NCBI RefSeq assembly: GCF_000518245.1
Contig: NZ_JADF01000023.1
Span: 1-48,485 of the forward strand
DNA: 48,485 nucleotides
Direction of reading: 5' to 3'
Origin: Brachyspira alvinipulli ATCC 51933
Lineage (GTDB): Bacteria > Spirochaetota > Brachyspiria > Brachyspirales > Brachyspiraceae
Positions 7,806 to 18,005 of this stretch are shown piece by piece. A program made the position numbers and the translations under genes. Under the pieces are notes generated by a model. That model worked only from the letters and a program-made list of their open reading frames with translations. It was not told the origin of the DNA and made no database searches. How positions within the stretch are numbered: position 1 is the first letter of the stretch; every line of letters begins with the position of its first letter.

Positions 7806-9278
7806 TTATTGATTTTCTTCTTTTTCATTTGACCAGTTTTCTCTAGGTTCTTCTTTATCCTGAGGAGGTTCTTTTCCTGTTTCAAGATATTCTATAGCAG
7901 CCTTTAATTGCTTGTCATATTTAAGATCATATATCTCTTTATAATTATCTAAATTACGTTCATTATATATTAAACGCTCAAGAAGATAATCACTAGGTAC
8001 TATGTTTTGTTTTAAAAGCTCTTGCTTGAATGCAGGCAAAGCAGTAGCATCTGAACTTTCATTAGGATATTTTTTGGCGTATGCTGTTATTTGTCCTCCT
8101 TTTCTAAGCTCAGTTAATGCTGTTATATCTGTGCTGCTTAATTTAGGTTCTACTACTACAAAGTCAGGAGTTAATCCTTTACCATGAAGTCTTCTTCCAT
8201 TAGGAGTGTAATAATGTGCTACTGTAAATTTGAAAGAAGTATTATCTCTGCTGTCCAATGGAAGTACATATTGAACGCTGAATTTACCGAATGTAGTTTC
8301 ACCTAAAAGTTTAGCTCTTCCGCTGTCTTGTAATGCACCTGAAAGTATTTCTGATGCAGAAGCACTGTACTGATTAACTAAAACTATCATATCGCCTTCA
8401 AGCCATTCATCGCCTTTTTTGGAAGCATAATAATCCTGATTTTCATTTTTAGTTCTTCCTCTAGTATATACTATTTTTCCGTCTGTTAGGAACTCTTCTA
8501 CTATATTTATTGCAGTATCAAGTCTTCCGCCAGGATTATTTCTTAAATCAAGTATAAGTTTTTTCATGCCTTGTTTTTTAAGATCTATTAATGCATTTTC
8601 TAAATCTTTAGCAGTATCATCTCCGAAAGTAGTTATTCTTATATATCCGATTGTGTTATCAACCATTTTGTATTTAACACTTTTTATTTCTATGATTGCT
8701 CTTGTAAGAGGATATTTAATAGGTTCAGCTACACCGTCTCTAACTATTGTTAAAGTTACTTTTGTGCCTTCTTTTCCTCTCATTATATTTGCAGCATTAT
8801 CAACAGACATATCTTTTGTGCTTTTGCCGTCTATTTCTATAATAGTATCTCCGGATAATATTCCAGCTTTCTCACCCGGGCCGTCTTCTATAGGAGAAAC
8901 TACCATTAATCCTTTATCAGCATTTTTAGATATTGAAAGTCCTACACCACCGTATCTTCCGGACATTTCAGTATTTAATGCGGTATTTAATTCTTCATCT
9001 AATAGAAATGTGAAAGGGTCATCAGTAGCTTCAAGCATTCCTTTAATGGCACCGTACATTAATTTTTTTGTTGTTACATTGTTTGTATCAACGAAGTTCT
9101 GCTGAAGTGTTGCAAAAACTTTTTGAAACAATCTGCTGTAATAGTAAAAATCATTATCTGACTGAGGGCTTCCCTGCTGAGCTATTGCAAGAGAAGGGCT
9201 TTTAAAATTAAAAAATGAAATTGCCACTACAAAAATTAAAAGAAATATCCATAAAAGTCTTTCTTTGTTTTTCATCAT
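7806..9278 (-). CDS. ctp: C-terminal processing protease, S41 family (CtpA/Prc-like)
   Basis: 490 residues. It cleaves C-terminal regions of exported proteins in the periplasm. The N-terminus (MMKNKERLLWIFLLIFVVAISFF) is a signal anchor. A PDZ domain follows at about residues 105-185 (GRYGGVGLSIS, GPGEKAGILSGDTIIEIDGKS), then the S41 core with KKLILDLRNNPGG and the catalytic Ser in SASASEILSGAL; the Lys is in ETTFGKFSVQ (families usually show GKGSVQ, so Phe replaces Gly). The C-terminal tail is acidic and Glu/Pro-rich. It has its own terminator and an AAGGAT ribosome site, and is an ordinary housekeeping gene between GTA blocks. Confidence 0.95.
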   Translation of the reverse strand: MMKNKERLLWIFLLIFVVAISFFNFKSPSLAIAQQGSPQSDNDFYYYSRLFQKVFATLQQNFVDTNNVTTKKLMYGAIKGMLEATDDPFTFLLDEELNTALNTEMSGRYGGVGLSISKNADKGLMVVSPIEDGPGEKAGILSGDTIIEIDGKSTKDMSVDNAANIMRGKEGTKVTLTIVRDGVAEPIKYPLTRAIIEIKSVKYKMVDNTIGYIRITTFGDDTAKDLENALIDLKKQGMKKLILDLRNNPGGRLDTAINIVEEFLTDGKIVYTRGRTKNENQDYYASKKGDEWLEGDMIVLVNQYSASASEILSGALQDSGRAKLLGETTFGKFSVQYVLPLDSRDNTSFKFTVAHYYTPNGRRLHGKGLTPDFVVVEPKLSSTDITALTELRKGGQITAYAKKYPNESSDATALPAFKQELLKQNIVPSDYLLERLIYNERNLDNYKEIYDLKYDKQLKAAIEYLETGKEPPQDKEEPRENWSNEKEENQ

Positions 9279-9483
9279 GTTTAAAATCCTTATGAATTAA
9301 AATGTATTTATAAAAATCTGTATTGATTACTGAAATATATAATATATAAGTTAATTATAACATAAATAGTAAAAAATTCATATATAAAAAACGATAAAAA
9401 TACTATGATAACTTAATAGTTGTAAGTAGATTTTTATGTAAAAATGCTATATTATAAAGGATAATATATTCGGATTAAAAATT

Positions 9484-11786
9484 ATGGATAAAAACAGCAT
9501 AAAAATATTTTTTCTAAAAAAAGAAATAAGAAGATTAAAAAATAAAGCTGAAAATACGGACTTAAAGGAAATAAGAAGCGATTTAGTATTAGAGGCAAAA
9601 AAACATATAAAAAATATAGTAATCCGTTTTGATGATGCTTTAATTTCTGATAATATTGATGGTATGATAGATGAACTCAATAAAGAGATAAATTCTTTTA
9701 ATGATGAGATGAATATCATAATGAAAAATAGTGCTAATATATCTTCATTAGTTTATATAATGGAGGATGTAAATGAAGAGGATTATTATAAGAGAAGAAC
9801 ATTTATAGAAAATATTAATGCTGAGGATAATGAGTATTTTAATAGATTTGCTGATAATAAATATATTAATGATGAGTTATTAGAGAGAATTATTTTATTA
9901 GATGAGAAAATAGAAGAAGCATATGCAAATAATAATAAAGAAAATATAAAGAATTTATTTAAAGAAAGAGCAGAAATATACAATCAATTATCAATGCAAA
10001 GCTATGCAGTAGAAGACTGTAATAAGGCTATAGAAATTGATGTGAATGATATAAACTTAAAACTTTTGAAACTAGATATTTTGAAGAAAGATAATAAAGT
10101 AAATGCTGATGATATAATAAAATGCTATGATGATATAATTAATTTGGATAAGAACAATTTAGAAAGCTATTATAAAAAGATAGAATATTTACAGAGTTTA
10201 GTCGGAAGACAAAAAGAAATTATTAATTGCTGTAATGAAATATTAAATATTAATTCTAATATAATATAAAAGCTCTATGCATTATTGCTGATGAGTACAG
10301 AAAACAGGCGGATAAAACTTCAAATAAAAATGATTTATAAAAAGGCATTGGAATATTATAATAAAGTAAAAAGTTTAGATGAAAATTATAATAATATTCA
10401 ATATTATGAAGAATACTGCTTAAATAAAATAAATCACGATGATAACCTACAAAAAGAAATAAAATATTATTATGATAAAACAGAGGCATTTTTTGAGATT
10501 GGAAAGTATCAGAGGCTTTGAATTGTGCTGATAAAGCTGTTTCATTAGATGATAAATATTATAAGTCATATTATCTTAAAGGCTGTTTATAAAAAAAAAT
10601 GAATAAATATGATGAAGCTATAGTATGTTTTGATAAAGCAATAGAAATTAATGATAAATATACCAACTCTTATTATAATAAAGCTTTAATTTTATTTGAA
10701 CTTAAAAAATATAATGAATCAATAGAAGTGATTAATATGCATTTAAAAATTGATGATAAAAACAGTAATTCTTATTATTATAAAGGACTTTCTTTGTTTG
10801 AATTAAAAAATATGATGAAGCATTAAAGAGTTTTAAAAGCACAAATAATTTTTATAAATATGATATGTATTATTTTATGGGAGAGATTTATGAGATAAAA
10901 AATAACTATTAAAGAAGCTATTAAATATTATGAAAAAGCTTTAAAAAATTATAAAGAAAAAAATAATTCAAGAGATTATTATATAATGGGTATGATATTA
11001 TATAAATTATCCGAGTTTGATAAGGCCATAGATAATTTTAATAAAGCATTATCATTCATATTTGAAGATAATAAAAATACTGAAGATATTTTGAATTACT
11101 GCAATAATATTTTAAAACTTGAAAAGAATAATAAAGTTTTTTACGCTTATAAAATAATAGCTTTGATTTTGTTAAACGGATATGATGAAGCATTATCATT
11201 ATATAACAATATATCAAAAAACAATAAATCTTTAAGCAAAGATAAACTTTATCAAAAAGCTTTAAATATATTAGAAAAAAATGAAATAGATTTTAATGAT
11301 GAAGATAATGAATATATAAATAATGATATAGAAAGCCTTAGAGCAGAAATAAATTTATTAAAGAGCAAAGAAGAATACGATTCAGTTATAAAAATTTATG
11401 ATAAGATAATAAAGTTAAACCCAAATAAATATAGAAAATTATAGAGAAAAAATAGAGTTCTTAGAATATTTAGCTAATAAATTATTAATGTCAGAGAAAA
11501 ATATTATGATTTAGTCATAGAATGTTATGACAAGTTAATAAGGTTAAACCCTTTAGAAGCATATAAAGGTAAAGCTGATATATACAGAATATTAGGTATT
11601 GAATATTATAATGATAGAGAACAATATTATAAATTAGCTATAAAATATTATGACAAGGCTATAGAGTTAAAGCCTAGCAGTAAGCTTTATAGTTATAAGA
11701 GTTATGTTTTAAATCTACTAAACATGCGATCTGAATCTGATGAGTGCAATAGAAAAGCTGAGGAGTTAAAGAAGTTAGGAGAATAA
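9484..11786 (+). pseudogene. TPR-repeat protein gene, broken by several frameshifts
   Basis: Tetratricopeptide-like repeats continue in one orientation over 2.3 kb but in changing frames: 9484-10269, 10285-10521, 10599-10826, 10986-11444 and a last part ending TAA at 11784-11786. Repeats such as KYDEAIVCFDKAIEINDKYTNSYYNKALILFELKKYN have the classic TPR spacing (34 residues; Y, A, G/A, Y, A, P/N positions). Several breaks lie at or near homopolymers, for example A9 at 10590. The intact gene would encode about 760 residues with an N-terminal coiled-coil-like region and many TPRs for protein-protein contacts. With at least four frameshifts it is most simply a pseudogene; sequencing error in A runs is the alternative. 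Confidence 0.8.
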
Positions 11787-11859
11787 TTTTTTAGTGTATA
11801 TTTATTTTTTGGCTGCTCTTTATTCTGGGGTTGCTTTCTAGTATTAGATATCTTTTTCT

Positions 11860-11950
11860 TCGTTCTTTTTTGTTTCGTCAACGCTGCAGGCGGACTTCCT
11901 CAAGAACCAAAAAATCCGACTTACTTTTTTGTTAAAAAAGTAAGTCAAAA
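11860..11950. repeat. GC-rich hairpin insert (class IV) with 12-13-bp hairpin
   Basis: The spacer before the glycosyltransferase contains GCAGGCGGAC followed by AAGAACCAAAAAA, as in the GTA head spacers, and a strong hairpin at 11920-11948 (GACTTACTTTTTT pairing with AAAAAGTAAGTC around a short loop). No gene is seen in 11787-12017. Confidence 0.6.
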
Positions 11951-12017
11951 ATATAACTTGTATTTTAATCAATATCTAGTATTATAAAAATATTCATTAT
12001 TTTATTAAGAGGTTTTT

Positions 12018-13130
12018 ATGCCGAAAGTTTCTGTTATGCTTCCTATATACAATGTTGAAAAATATTTGCCTAAATGTATAGAGAGTGTTATTGCTCAAAC
12101 ATTAAAAGATATAGAAATAATATGCATTAATGACTGCTCTAATGATAATTCAGAGAATATAATCAGAGAATATATGAAGAAAGACGATAGAATAAAAATT
12201 ATACATAATGAAAAAAATATCGGAGTTGGATTTTCAAGAAATATCGGTGTTGATTGCAGTAATGGAGAATATATTTCTTTTATAGATTCTGATGATTTTA
12301 TAGAAAATGATTATTTAGAGAATCTATATAGTACAGCAATAAAGTACGATGCAGATATAGTTTTTACTAACAATATATATACAGTTAATGAAGTTAAAGG
12401 ATATATAAAGCTTTATTATCATAATAGATTGGAAAAATGGAAAAAAGATTTTAAAGATAAATGTTTTGAAGGAAAAAGTAATTTCAATGTAAGTACAACA
12501 GAAAAAGAAAATACACCTGAATATCCGCTTGTCGCTGTTTGGAATAAATTATACAAAAAATCATTTATTTTAAATAATGATTTGAAATTTCAAAATTATA
12601 TTGTCTCTGAAGATAGTGAATTTTTTTATAAATATTTAGTGTATAATCCAAATATGTATTATAATAACAAAGCTAAGTATTATTATGTTCAAAGAAAATC
12701 ATCAGCTGTGCATTCTATAGAAAAAGATGAAAAAACAGTATCAGATGCTTTATCTGTATTTAGAAATATATTTAACTTTTATAAAGAAAAAAAAATTAAT
12801 CTATTAAAAGAATCTAGTTTTTATAATTTTAATTCTTTTTTATTTGTATTTAATAATTATAAAGCAGATAATAAAAATGAATTCTATAAAAAATGCCACG
12901 AGTTGATGAAGGAACTTGATGTTGAAATAGACAGAGAAAAGCATGCATTCATGGCTTATTCATGCTATATAATGAAAACTTATGATGATTATAATATTTA
13001 TGGAGAAAAGATTGAATCTATAAAGAAGAAAGTGTTTGATATTGCTTGGTGGATACCTTCTATCAATTTGAGAGAGAAATATAAAAAAATAAATCTCGAT
13101 AAACTCGCAAATAAAAATTGGAATAATTAG
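12018..13130 (+). CDS. Family 2 glycosyltransferase (GT-A fold)
   Basis: 370 residues, start ATG with AAGAGG ribosome site. The N-terminal 110 residues are a canonical GT2 domain: VSVMLPIYNVEKYLPKCIESV, the nucleotide-binding NDCSNDNS region, and SFIDSDDF (the DxD motif that binds the metal and nucleotide sugar). A C-terminal helical region of about 200 residues is seen in capsule and lipooligosaccharide transferases of this type. It probably transfers a sugar from a nucleotide donor to a surface glycan; donor and acceptor cannot be told. It stands alone between a broken TPR gene and a symporter gene. Confidence 0.92.
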   Translation: MPKVSVMLPIYNVEKYLPKCIESVIAQTLKDIEIICINDCSNDNSENIIREYMKKDDRIKIIHNEKNIGVGFSRNIGVDCSNGEYISFIDSDDFIENDYLENLYSTAIKYDADIVFTNNIYTVNEVKGYIKLYYHNRLEKWKKDFKDKCFEGKSNFNVSTTEKENTPEYPLVAVWNKLYKKSFILNNDLKFQNYIVSEDSEFFYKYLVYNPNMYYNNKAKYYYVQRKSSAVHSIEKDEKTVSDALSVFRNIFNFYKEKKINLLKESSFYNFNSFLFVFNNYKADNKNEFYKKCHELMKELDVEIDREKHAFMAYSCYIMKTYDDYNIYGEKIESIKKKVFDIAWWIPSINLREKYKKINLDKLANKNWNN

Positions 13131-13265
13131 ATTGAAATGTATATTTAATCTGATTATTAATTGAAATCAAAGCTTTTATCTATTAAAAAAAATTATAATA
13201 TAATTTACAAAGATATAAAATTAATATACTATTATATATAAAATAAATTATAGGACAAATATTCT

Positions 13266-14441
13266 ATGGAAGATTTAGAACAAAAACAAAAGAAAGATTA
13301 TTTATTAATTAAATTATTTATAGGTATAGTTATTGGTATTGTATTAGGTACATATTCAAGTTCTGCTGTAATTAATGTAATACAGTCTATAAAATATGTT
13401 CTTAATCAGGTAATATCTTTTATGGTTCCTTTGATAGTGCTTGGATTTATTGCACCTGCCATAACTAGAATGGGAAGTAAAGCAAATAAAATGCTTGGCG
13501 TAATGCTTATACTTGCTTATGTATCATCAGTTGGAGCTGCTTTATTTTCAATGACTGCAGGATATATAATAATACCTAATTTGAATATACCTTCTGCTGT
13601 TGAAGGCGGAAAAGAATTACCTGAGATTATATTTAAATTAGATATTAATCCGGTGTTTCCTGTTATAACAGCATTATTTTTGGCTATATGCGGAGGTGTT
13701 GCTGTTGTAAAGACAAAGTCAAAATATTTTGAAGGTTTATTGGATGAGCTTAATAATATAATTTTATTTTTAGTAAATAAAGTAGTAGTTCCTATACTTC
13801 CTTTTTATATTGGAAGCACATTTGCAACTTTAGCTTATGAAGGCACTATAATAAAAAGTGTTCCTGTATTTATAATAGTTATATTAATAGCAATAGTAGG
13901 ACATTTTATATGGCTTACTGTATTATATTCAATAGCAGGTATAATATCTAAAAAGAATCCTGCAAGAGTGTTTAAGCATTACGGACCTGCTTATCTTACA
14001 GCTGTAGGTACTATGTCATCAGCAGCTACTTTGCCTGTGGCATTAAAATGTGCAAGCAAATCGGATGCATTGGATAAAGACATTGTTAACTTTGCAATAC
14101 CTATGGGTTCTACAATACATTTATGCGGTTCAGTATTAACAGAAACATTTTTTGTTATGACTATATCAAAAATATTATATGGTTCTTTGCCCGGTATTGG
14201 TACTATGATTTTGTTTGTTATACTTCTTGGTATATTTGCGGTAGGAGCTCCGGGAGTACCTGGAGGAACTGTAGTTGCTTCTTTGGGTATTATAATTTCT
14301 GTATTGGGATTTAATGATGATGGTACGGCATTGATACTTGCTATATTTGCTTTGCAGGATAGTTTTGGTACCGCATGCAATGTTACAGGAGACGGTGCTT
14401 TAGCTTTAATGCTTCAAGGAATATTCAAAAAAGAAATCTAA
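13266..14441 (+). CDS. Dicarboxylate/amino acid:cation symporter (DAACS family)
   Basis: 391 residues, mostly membrane segments. It is a sodium- or proton-coupled uptake carrier in the inner membrane. Family hallmarks are visible: the serine-rich re-entrant loop as MSSAATLPVAL, PMGSTIHLCGSV in the place of the usual MGATINMDGTA motif, GAPGVPGG and a late DSFGTACNVTGDGA. The replacement of the typical NMDGT by HLCGS suggests a divergent branch, so the substrate (glutamate, aspartate, serine or C4 acids) is not predicted. An intrinsic terminator follows at 14465. Confidence 0.9.
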   Translation: MEDLEQKQKKDYLLIKLFIGIVIGIVLGTYSSSAVINVIQSIKYVLNQVISFMVPLIVLGFIAPAITRMGSKANKMLGVMLILAYVSSVGAALFSMTAGYIIIPNLNIPSAVEGGKELPEIIFKLDINPVFPVITALFLAICGGVAVVKTKSKYFEGLLDELNNIILFLVNKVVVPILPFYIGSTFATLAYEGTIIKSVPVFIIVILIAIVGHFIWLTVLYSIAGIISKKNPARVFKHYGPAYLTAVGTMSSAATLPVALKCASKSDALDKDIVNFAIPMGSTIHLCGSVLTETFFVMTISKILYGSLPGIGTMILFVILLGIFAVGAPGVPGGTVVASLGIIISVLGFNDDGTALILAIFALQDSFGTACNVTGDGALALMLQGIFKKEI

Positions 14442-14464
14442 TCTTTATTTATTAAAATATTAAT

Positions 14465-14502
14465 AAAAGGCTTGGTATTAATTTACTGAGCCTTTTTTAT
14501 TT
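14465..14502 (+). terminator. Intrinsic terminator of the symporter gene
   Basis: AAGGCTTGGTA pairs with TACTGAGCCTT around a short loop, followed by TTTTTATTTTT. Confidence 0.8.
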
Positions 14503-14772
14503 TTCAAGAACTTATAATCACTTATATTTTTTGCTATAGGTATAGAGATAATAAATAATCTCTGATTTTTTAGAACATTAAATAATTATAAGTATTAAAT
14601 TGTACATAATTGAAATTCTGTAAATGACAAAACTTATTATTTGGTCTGTTTATCTTTTATGTTTTTAACAATGCAGTTAGATCATTTGCGTTTTTTGCGA
14701 AGCGTATCTGAAAGATAAAAACTTTGGCGTGTGCGTCAAAAAAGTTGATAAAATATTTATATAGGAGCTAGT
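14503..14772. other. Spacer before GTA head block
   Basis: AT-rich spacer with no coding signal. It contains a class IV-like palindromic region (14650-14740, with TTATCTTTTA and GAAAGATAAAA as imperfect arms and TTTGCGTTTTTTGCGAAGCG between). No portal or terminase remnant is recognisable. AGGAG precedes ATG 14773. Confidence 0.5.
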
Positions 14773-15727
14773 ATGCTAAAGAAAAAATATAAAATTTTAG
14801 GTGATAGTTTCAAGCAGTATATACCGCTTTCAAAAAATACTTTTGCTGAAACTAAAACTAATAAGATTACAGAAAAAAATATTGATGAGCTAACAAAATC
14901 ATTTGAAAAAAAGAGCATAGAAATATTTGTCTATAAGGGACATAAAGAAGATGAGGAAAGAGAAGCTATTGGAAAAGTTTTAAGTTTAGAAAAAGACAAA
15001 GAGGCTGTTGGACTTTATGCTGTTATAGAATGGTTTGATGATAGCATAACAGAGAAAAAATCTTTTTATCCTTCTATTGAGATGATTGGAAAAAAAATCT
15101 TATGAAGATGAAAATTTTATTTACTGGGAGAATTGCAAAATTAAAGCAGTTGCTGCAGTGGAATATCCTGCAAGCCGTAATGTCGATTTGCTTTGTGCTA
15201 GTGCAATTATCAGTAATGAAGAAAATATTAATGGAGAGTATATGCAAAAATTAAAAACAGTATTAGAAAAGTTAATTAGCGAAGAAAAAGAAATAGAAAA
15301 GCAAGCAAGAGATGAGTTTGTTTATTTGTTTAGAAATGATGAAGAGATTCAGAATATTATTATTGACATTGTAGTAAATAAATTAAAAGAAGATAATTTA
15401 AAAGAGAATAAAAGTAATTCAGATAAACAAAATTTAAATAATGCAAATAATGGAAATAAAGAATTAAATCTTTCAGCTATAACTTACGGAGATTGGTGCA
15501 ATGAATATGCAGAGAGTCAGAATGCAGTAAGATGTTCTTCAAAATCAGAAAGCTCCACATTTATAAAGGCAAGAAAACTTTTCAAAGCTGGATTAAGCAA
15601 AGAAGAAATAATGTCAATAGTGAGAAATGATTTAGTACCTATCGGAGTAGGAGGCGGAGAGAAAATCAACTTATCAGCATTAAGCGAAGAAAACAAATAC
15701 AGCGAGATAGCAAAACTATTTAAATGA
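14773..15727 (+). pseudogene. GTA capsid scaffold/maturation protease, P2 gpO-like, frameshifted at an A8 tract
   Basis: Two frames make one protein of about 315 residues. The first (14773-15105) carries YKGHKEDEEREAIGKVLSLEK and SFYPSIEM; the second continues KSYEDENFIYWENCKIKAVAAVEYPASRNVDLL to 15727. The order His (YKGHK) and Ser (YPSIEM), then a VxxxEYPAS segment, matches the gpO serine protease-scaffold (LEHLRG, TSMEI, VTDDPAS). The C-terminal part is Glu/Lys/Asn-rich and helical, as expected of a scaffold. The join is an A8 tract at 15090-15097; seven A restores the frame. The second part alone would be about 24 kDa, with an internal ATG at 15242. First gene of the GTA head block. Confidence 0.75.
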
Positions 15728-15879
15728 TAATTATAAAATTATATTCATTGAAAAACTATTGATATTGACTATACGAATTCGTTTTTTGCTTCTTATTTGT
15801 TGGCTAGTTTTTGTTTACTACAAATGAAATTTAAAAGCTAATCTAATTATGAAGTAAATTTATTATAAATAGTATTTGT

Positions 15880-15950
15880 TCAACTTTTTCCCGCCGCAAA
15901 AAGTTGCAAAAAGTGCAAGTATAAAATTGATATATTATAAAGTTTTTCAA
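15880..15950. repeat. GC-rich hairpin insert in GTA head spacer (class IV)
   Basis: CAACTTTTTCCCGCCGCAAAAAGTTG forms an 8-bp hairpin (CAACTTTT...AAAAGTTG), followed by AAAAAGTGCAAGTATAAAATT. The last box recurs almost exactly at 16513-16535. Confidence 0.6.
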
Positions 15951-15984
15951 ATATTAAAATTATAATAAGTTTAACGGAGTTTGA

Positions 15985-16353
15985 ATGGCACAAGGTTCTA
16001 TAATAAAAGCTGGTATTCATAGCGATGAAGCTAATTTACCAAAAAGAGGATTTCCTGTATCAATAAAAGATGATAATGGGAAAGGAGTTTTTTCACTTTA
16101 TAGTGAAGGTTCAGTGTTTGTTGGAGTTGCTTTGGAAGATGCATTCTCTTATAAAGAATTTGGATTAAAGCCAAATACAATATCAGTTTGCTATGAAGGA
16201 ATAGTGAATGCAGTTGTAGCTGAAAGTGTTATAGCTGGTGATATTGTAACAGCATCAGATAAGGGATTCAAAAAATCATTAGACGTACATGGAGTAGGAA
16301 TAGTTATAAGAGGCGGAAGCAATTATGCAGAGATACTTTTAAAAAGTGTATAA
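15985..16353 (+). CDS. GTA head decoration-like small protein (about 13 kDa, possibly Hvp13)
   Basis: 122 residues. Start ATG 15985 follows an AACGGAG box. The sequence has the pattern of phage capsid decoration or DUF2190-type proteins: GSVFVGVALEDAFSYKEF, then VCYEGIVNAVVAESVIAGDIVTASDKGFKKS and GVGIVIRGG. Such proteins stabilise the capsid by binding the major head protein. It lies between the scaffold/protease and the major capsid gene, the normal place for decoration proteins. The predicted mass of about 13 kDa would suit VSH-1 Hvp13, which is inference. Confidence 0.7.
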   Translation: MAQGSIIKAGIHSDEANLPKRGFPVSIKDDNGKGVFSLYSEGSVFVGVALEDAFSYKEFGLKPNTISVCYEGIVNAVVAESVIAGDIVTASDKGFKKSLDVHGVGIVIRGGSNYAEILLKSV

Positions 16354-16435
16354 TATTAATTTCTTATAACTTATTAAATATAGTTTTTTATTTATTATAT
16401 ATCTAAACAACTATATTTTATTAATTTTTTATTGT

Positions 16436-16535
16436 TTTTTCCCGCAGCACGCCTGCCGACACCATAGGTGGACTTCGTCGGCACACTTCGCGAGGCGGAC
16501 AGCATCAAAGAACCAAAAAGTGCAAATATAAAATT
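16436..16535. repeat. GC-rich hairpin insert in GTA head spacer (class IV)
   Basis: A G+C-rich block (CCCGCAGCACGCCTGCCGAC...) has TGCCGAC pairing with GTCGGCA, then GCGAGGCGGACAGC, AAAGAACCAAAAAGTGCAAA and TATAAAATT. It lies in the 320-bp spacer before the capsid gene; the remainder of the spacer is AT-only. Confidence 0.65.
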
Positions 16536-16673
16536 ATAATTTATTATATTAAGTATTTTATATTCATAGCTAATTATTATTTTTATATAAAAATAAGTCT
16601 TTTTGTTTCTTGCTGTATGTGGGATGTGCCTGCGGCGTGTATAATCAAAATTTAATTTATAAAGGATTCAAAT

Positions 16674-17717
16674 ATGAGCATACCTAATTTACAAAATATA
16701 CAAAATAAACTTTTTCCAATAATCAATAAAGAAATGCCTAGATATATGGGGCAGACTAATTTTGTGAGTAAATATATACCTGAAATTTTTGTCGGTGTTT
16801 CTCAAGGAGCTATTGGAGGAGATTTAGATAATACAGCTTTCAATCTCAAAAATATGTATGGAGGTACTTCATTAGGAGATTTAAATATTTTCAATGAGTA
16901 TCCTAAACATGAGGCCAGAGTTTTTAAAATGGAGCCTGAAGAATATTATATTGGAATAGATATTAACAGAATAGAAGAAATAAATGAGCTTTATGCAAGA
17001 GATGAGAAAAAAGCAGGAGAAGAAATTTTAAATTATATTGCACAAAAACTTGTATCAAGACTTGGACTTTTAAGAGAAAGAAATTTAGCTGCAAAAGTTA
17101 CAGATGCGGAACTTTACGGAAGTACAAACACTGTTGATTTAACTGCTAAACCAATAAGCACTTGGACAGAGGCTGATATTGATAATTTCTTTTCTTCATT
17201 TATAGATTTAGCAAAATATTTGAATTATGCTGTAGGCGGAAATTTATTTAATGATAAGATGGAGCTTCAGGATAATGGACAGAAACTTTATATAGTTATT
17301 CCAATAGATGTATATATAAAACTTCAAGGCTTATTCAGATTATTTTCTAATTATATATCAATGATAGGAAATGATGCTAATGGAAAATATAAAGCATTCA
17401 GACCAGATATTTTTAATGCAGTAACAAGCGGAATTACTGTTGTAGGAACTGCATTCAGAGTTGCTGATGATCATGAAGTTGATCAAAAGTATCAATTAGA
17501 AAATCTCACAGATATATGGACAGGCTCATCAATTTATATGTTTACAACTTCATCTAATGTTTTGGATATGGCTTCAATAAAAGAGGTAGTATATTTAAAT
17601 CATGATATAAGAGAGGTTGATATATTAGGCAATAATTTGTGGAGAACAAGAACAAAGAGATGCACAGTAGCTTCTAACCCTTACGGCTTCTGTAAAATAG
17701 ATTTGAGCTTGTCTTAA
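16674..17717 (+). CDS. hvp38: GTA major capsid protein (about 38 kDa)
   Basis: 347 residues, AAGGATTC before ATG 16674. It builds the small GTA head around host DNA. The sequence has the composition and order of a major head protein: an N-terminal helical arm (LQNIQNKLFPIINKEM), an E-loop-like Gly-rich segment (GGDLDNTAFNLKNMYGG), then an alternating core with a long spine-like helix (EEILNYIAQKLVSRLGLLRERNLAAKV), and a beta-rich C-terminus. The predicted mass (39 kDa) and position between a decoration-like gene and connector genes fit Hvp38, the main VSH-1 head protein. Identification is by order and size, not by alignment. Confidence 0.75.
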   Translation: MSIPNLQNIQNKLFPIINKEMPRYMGQTNFVSKYIPEIFVGVSQGAIGGDLDNTAFNLKNMYGGTSLGDLNIFNEYPKHEARVFKMEPEEYYIGIDINRIEEINELYARDEKKAGEEILNYIAQKLVSRLGLLRERNLAAKVTDAELYGSTNTVDLTAKPISTWTEADIDNFFSSFIDLAKYLNYAVGGNLFNDKMELQDNGQKLYIVIPIDVYIKLQGLFRLFSNYISMIGNDANGKYKAFRPDIFNAVTSGITVVGTAFRVADDHEVDQKYQLENLTDIWTGSSIYMFTTSSNVLDMASIKEVVYLNHDIREVDILGNNLWRTRTKRCTVASNPYGFCKIDLSLS

Positions 17718-17754
17718 TTTAAATCAAGTATATATACCTAAACGACTATGTTTT

Positions 17755-17990
17755 GTTAATTTTAGTTTTTTCAATTTTATTGTTTGTGGTGGCTTTGCCC
17801 CACCGCTCTGCGTACTTCGTAACCCCACAGTTCTTTTGGTGACCATACGAAGTACGCCTGCGGCGAGAACCAAAAAGACTGCATTTTTAGGATATATCCT
17901 ATATTTAATAGGTATGTTTTTTAATATAAAGTTATAGCAATTGCGTTTTTTGCAACTTTTTTGAGCGACAAAAAAGTACATTAATAAATA
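17755..17990. repeat. GC-rich hairpin insert in GTA head spacer (class IV, largest copy)
   Basis: The spacer after the capsid gene has a GGTGGC...GCCCCACC hairpin, a perfect 12-bp inverted repeat (GCGTACTTCGTA with TACGAAGTACGC, about 17811-17859), CGCCTGCGGCG and GAACCAAAAAGACTGCA, then a third hairpin (TTGCGTTTTTTGCAA). The local base composition is far more GC-rich than the flanking genes. Confidence 0.65.
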
Positions 17991-18005
17991 TAATTGAGAG
18001 GCAGT

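Noticed and set aside
13991-14380. Minus-strand ORF of 129 codons inside the symporter gene
   Set aside because: It is the antisense shadow of a clear membrane transporter.
17724-17981. Minus-strand ORF of 85 codons after the capsid gene
   Set aside because: It runs through GC-rich hairpin inserts, has no ribosome site and no protein-like pattern; it is a by-product of the repeat.
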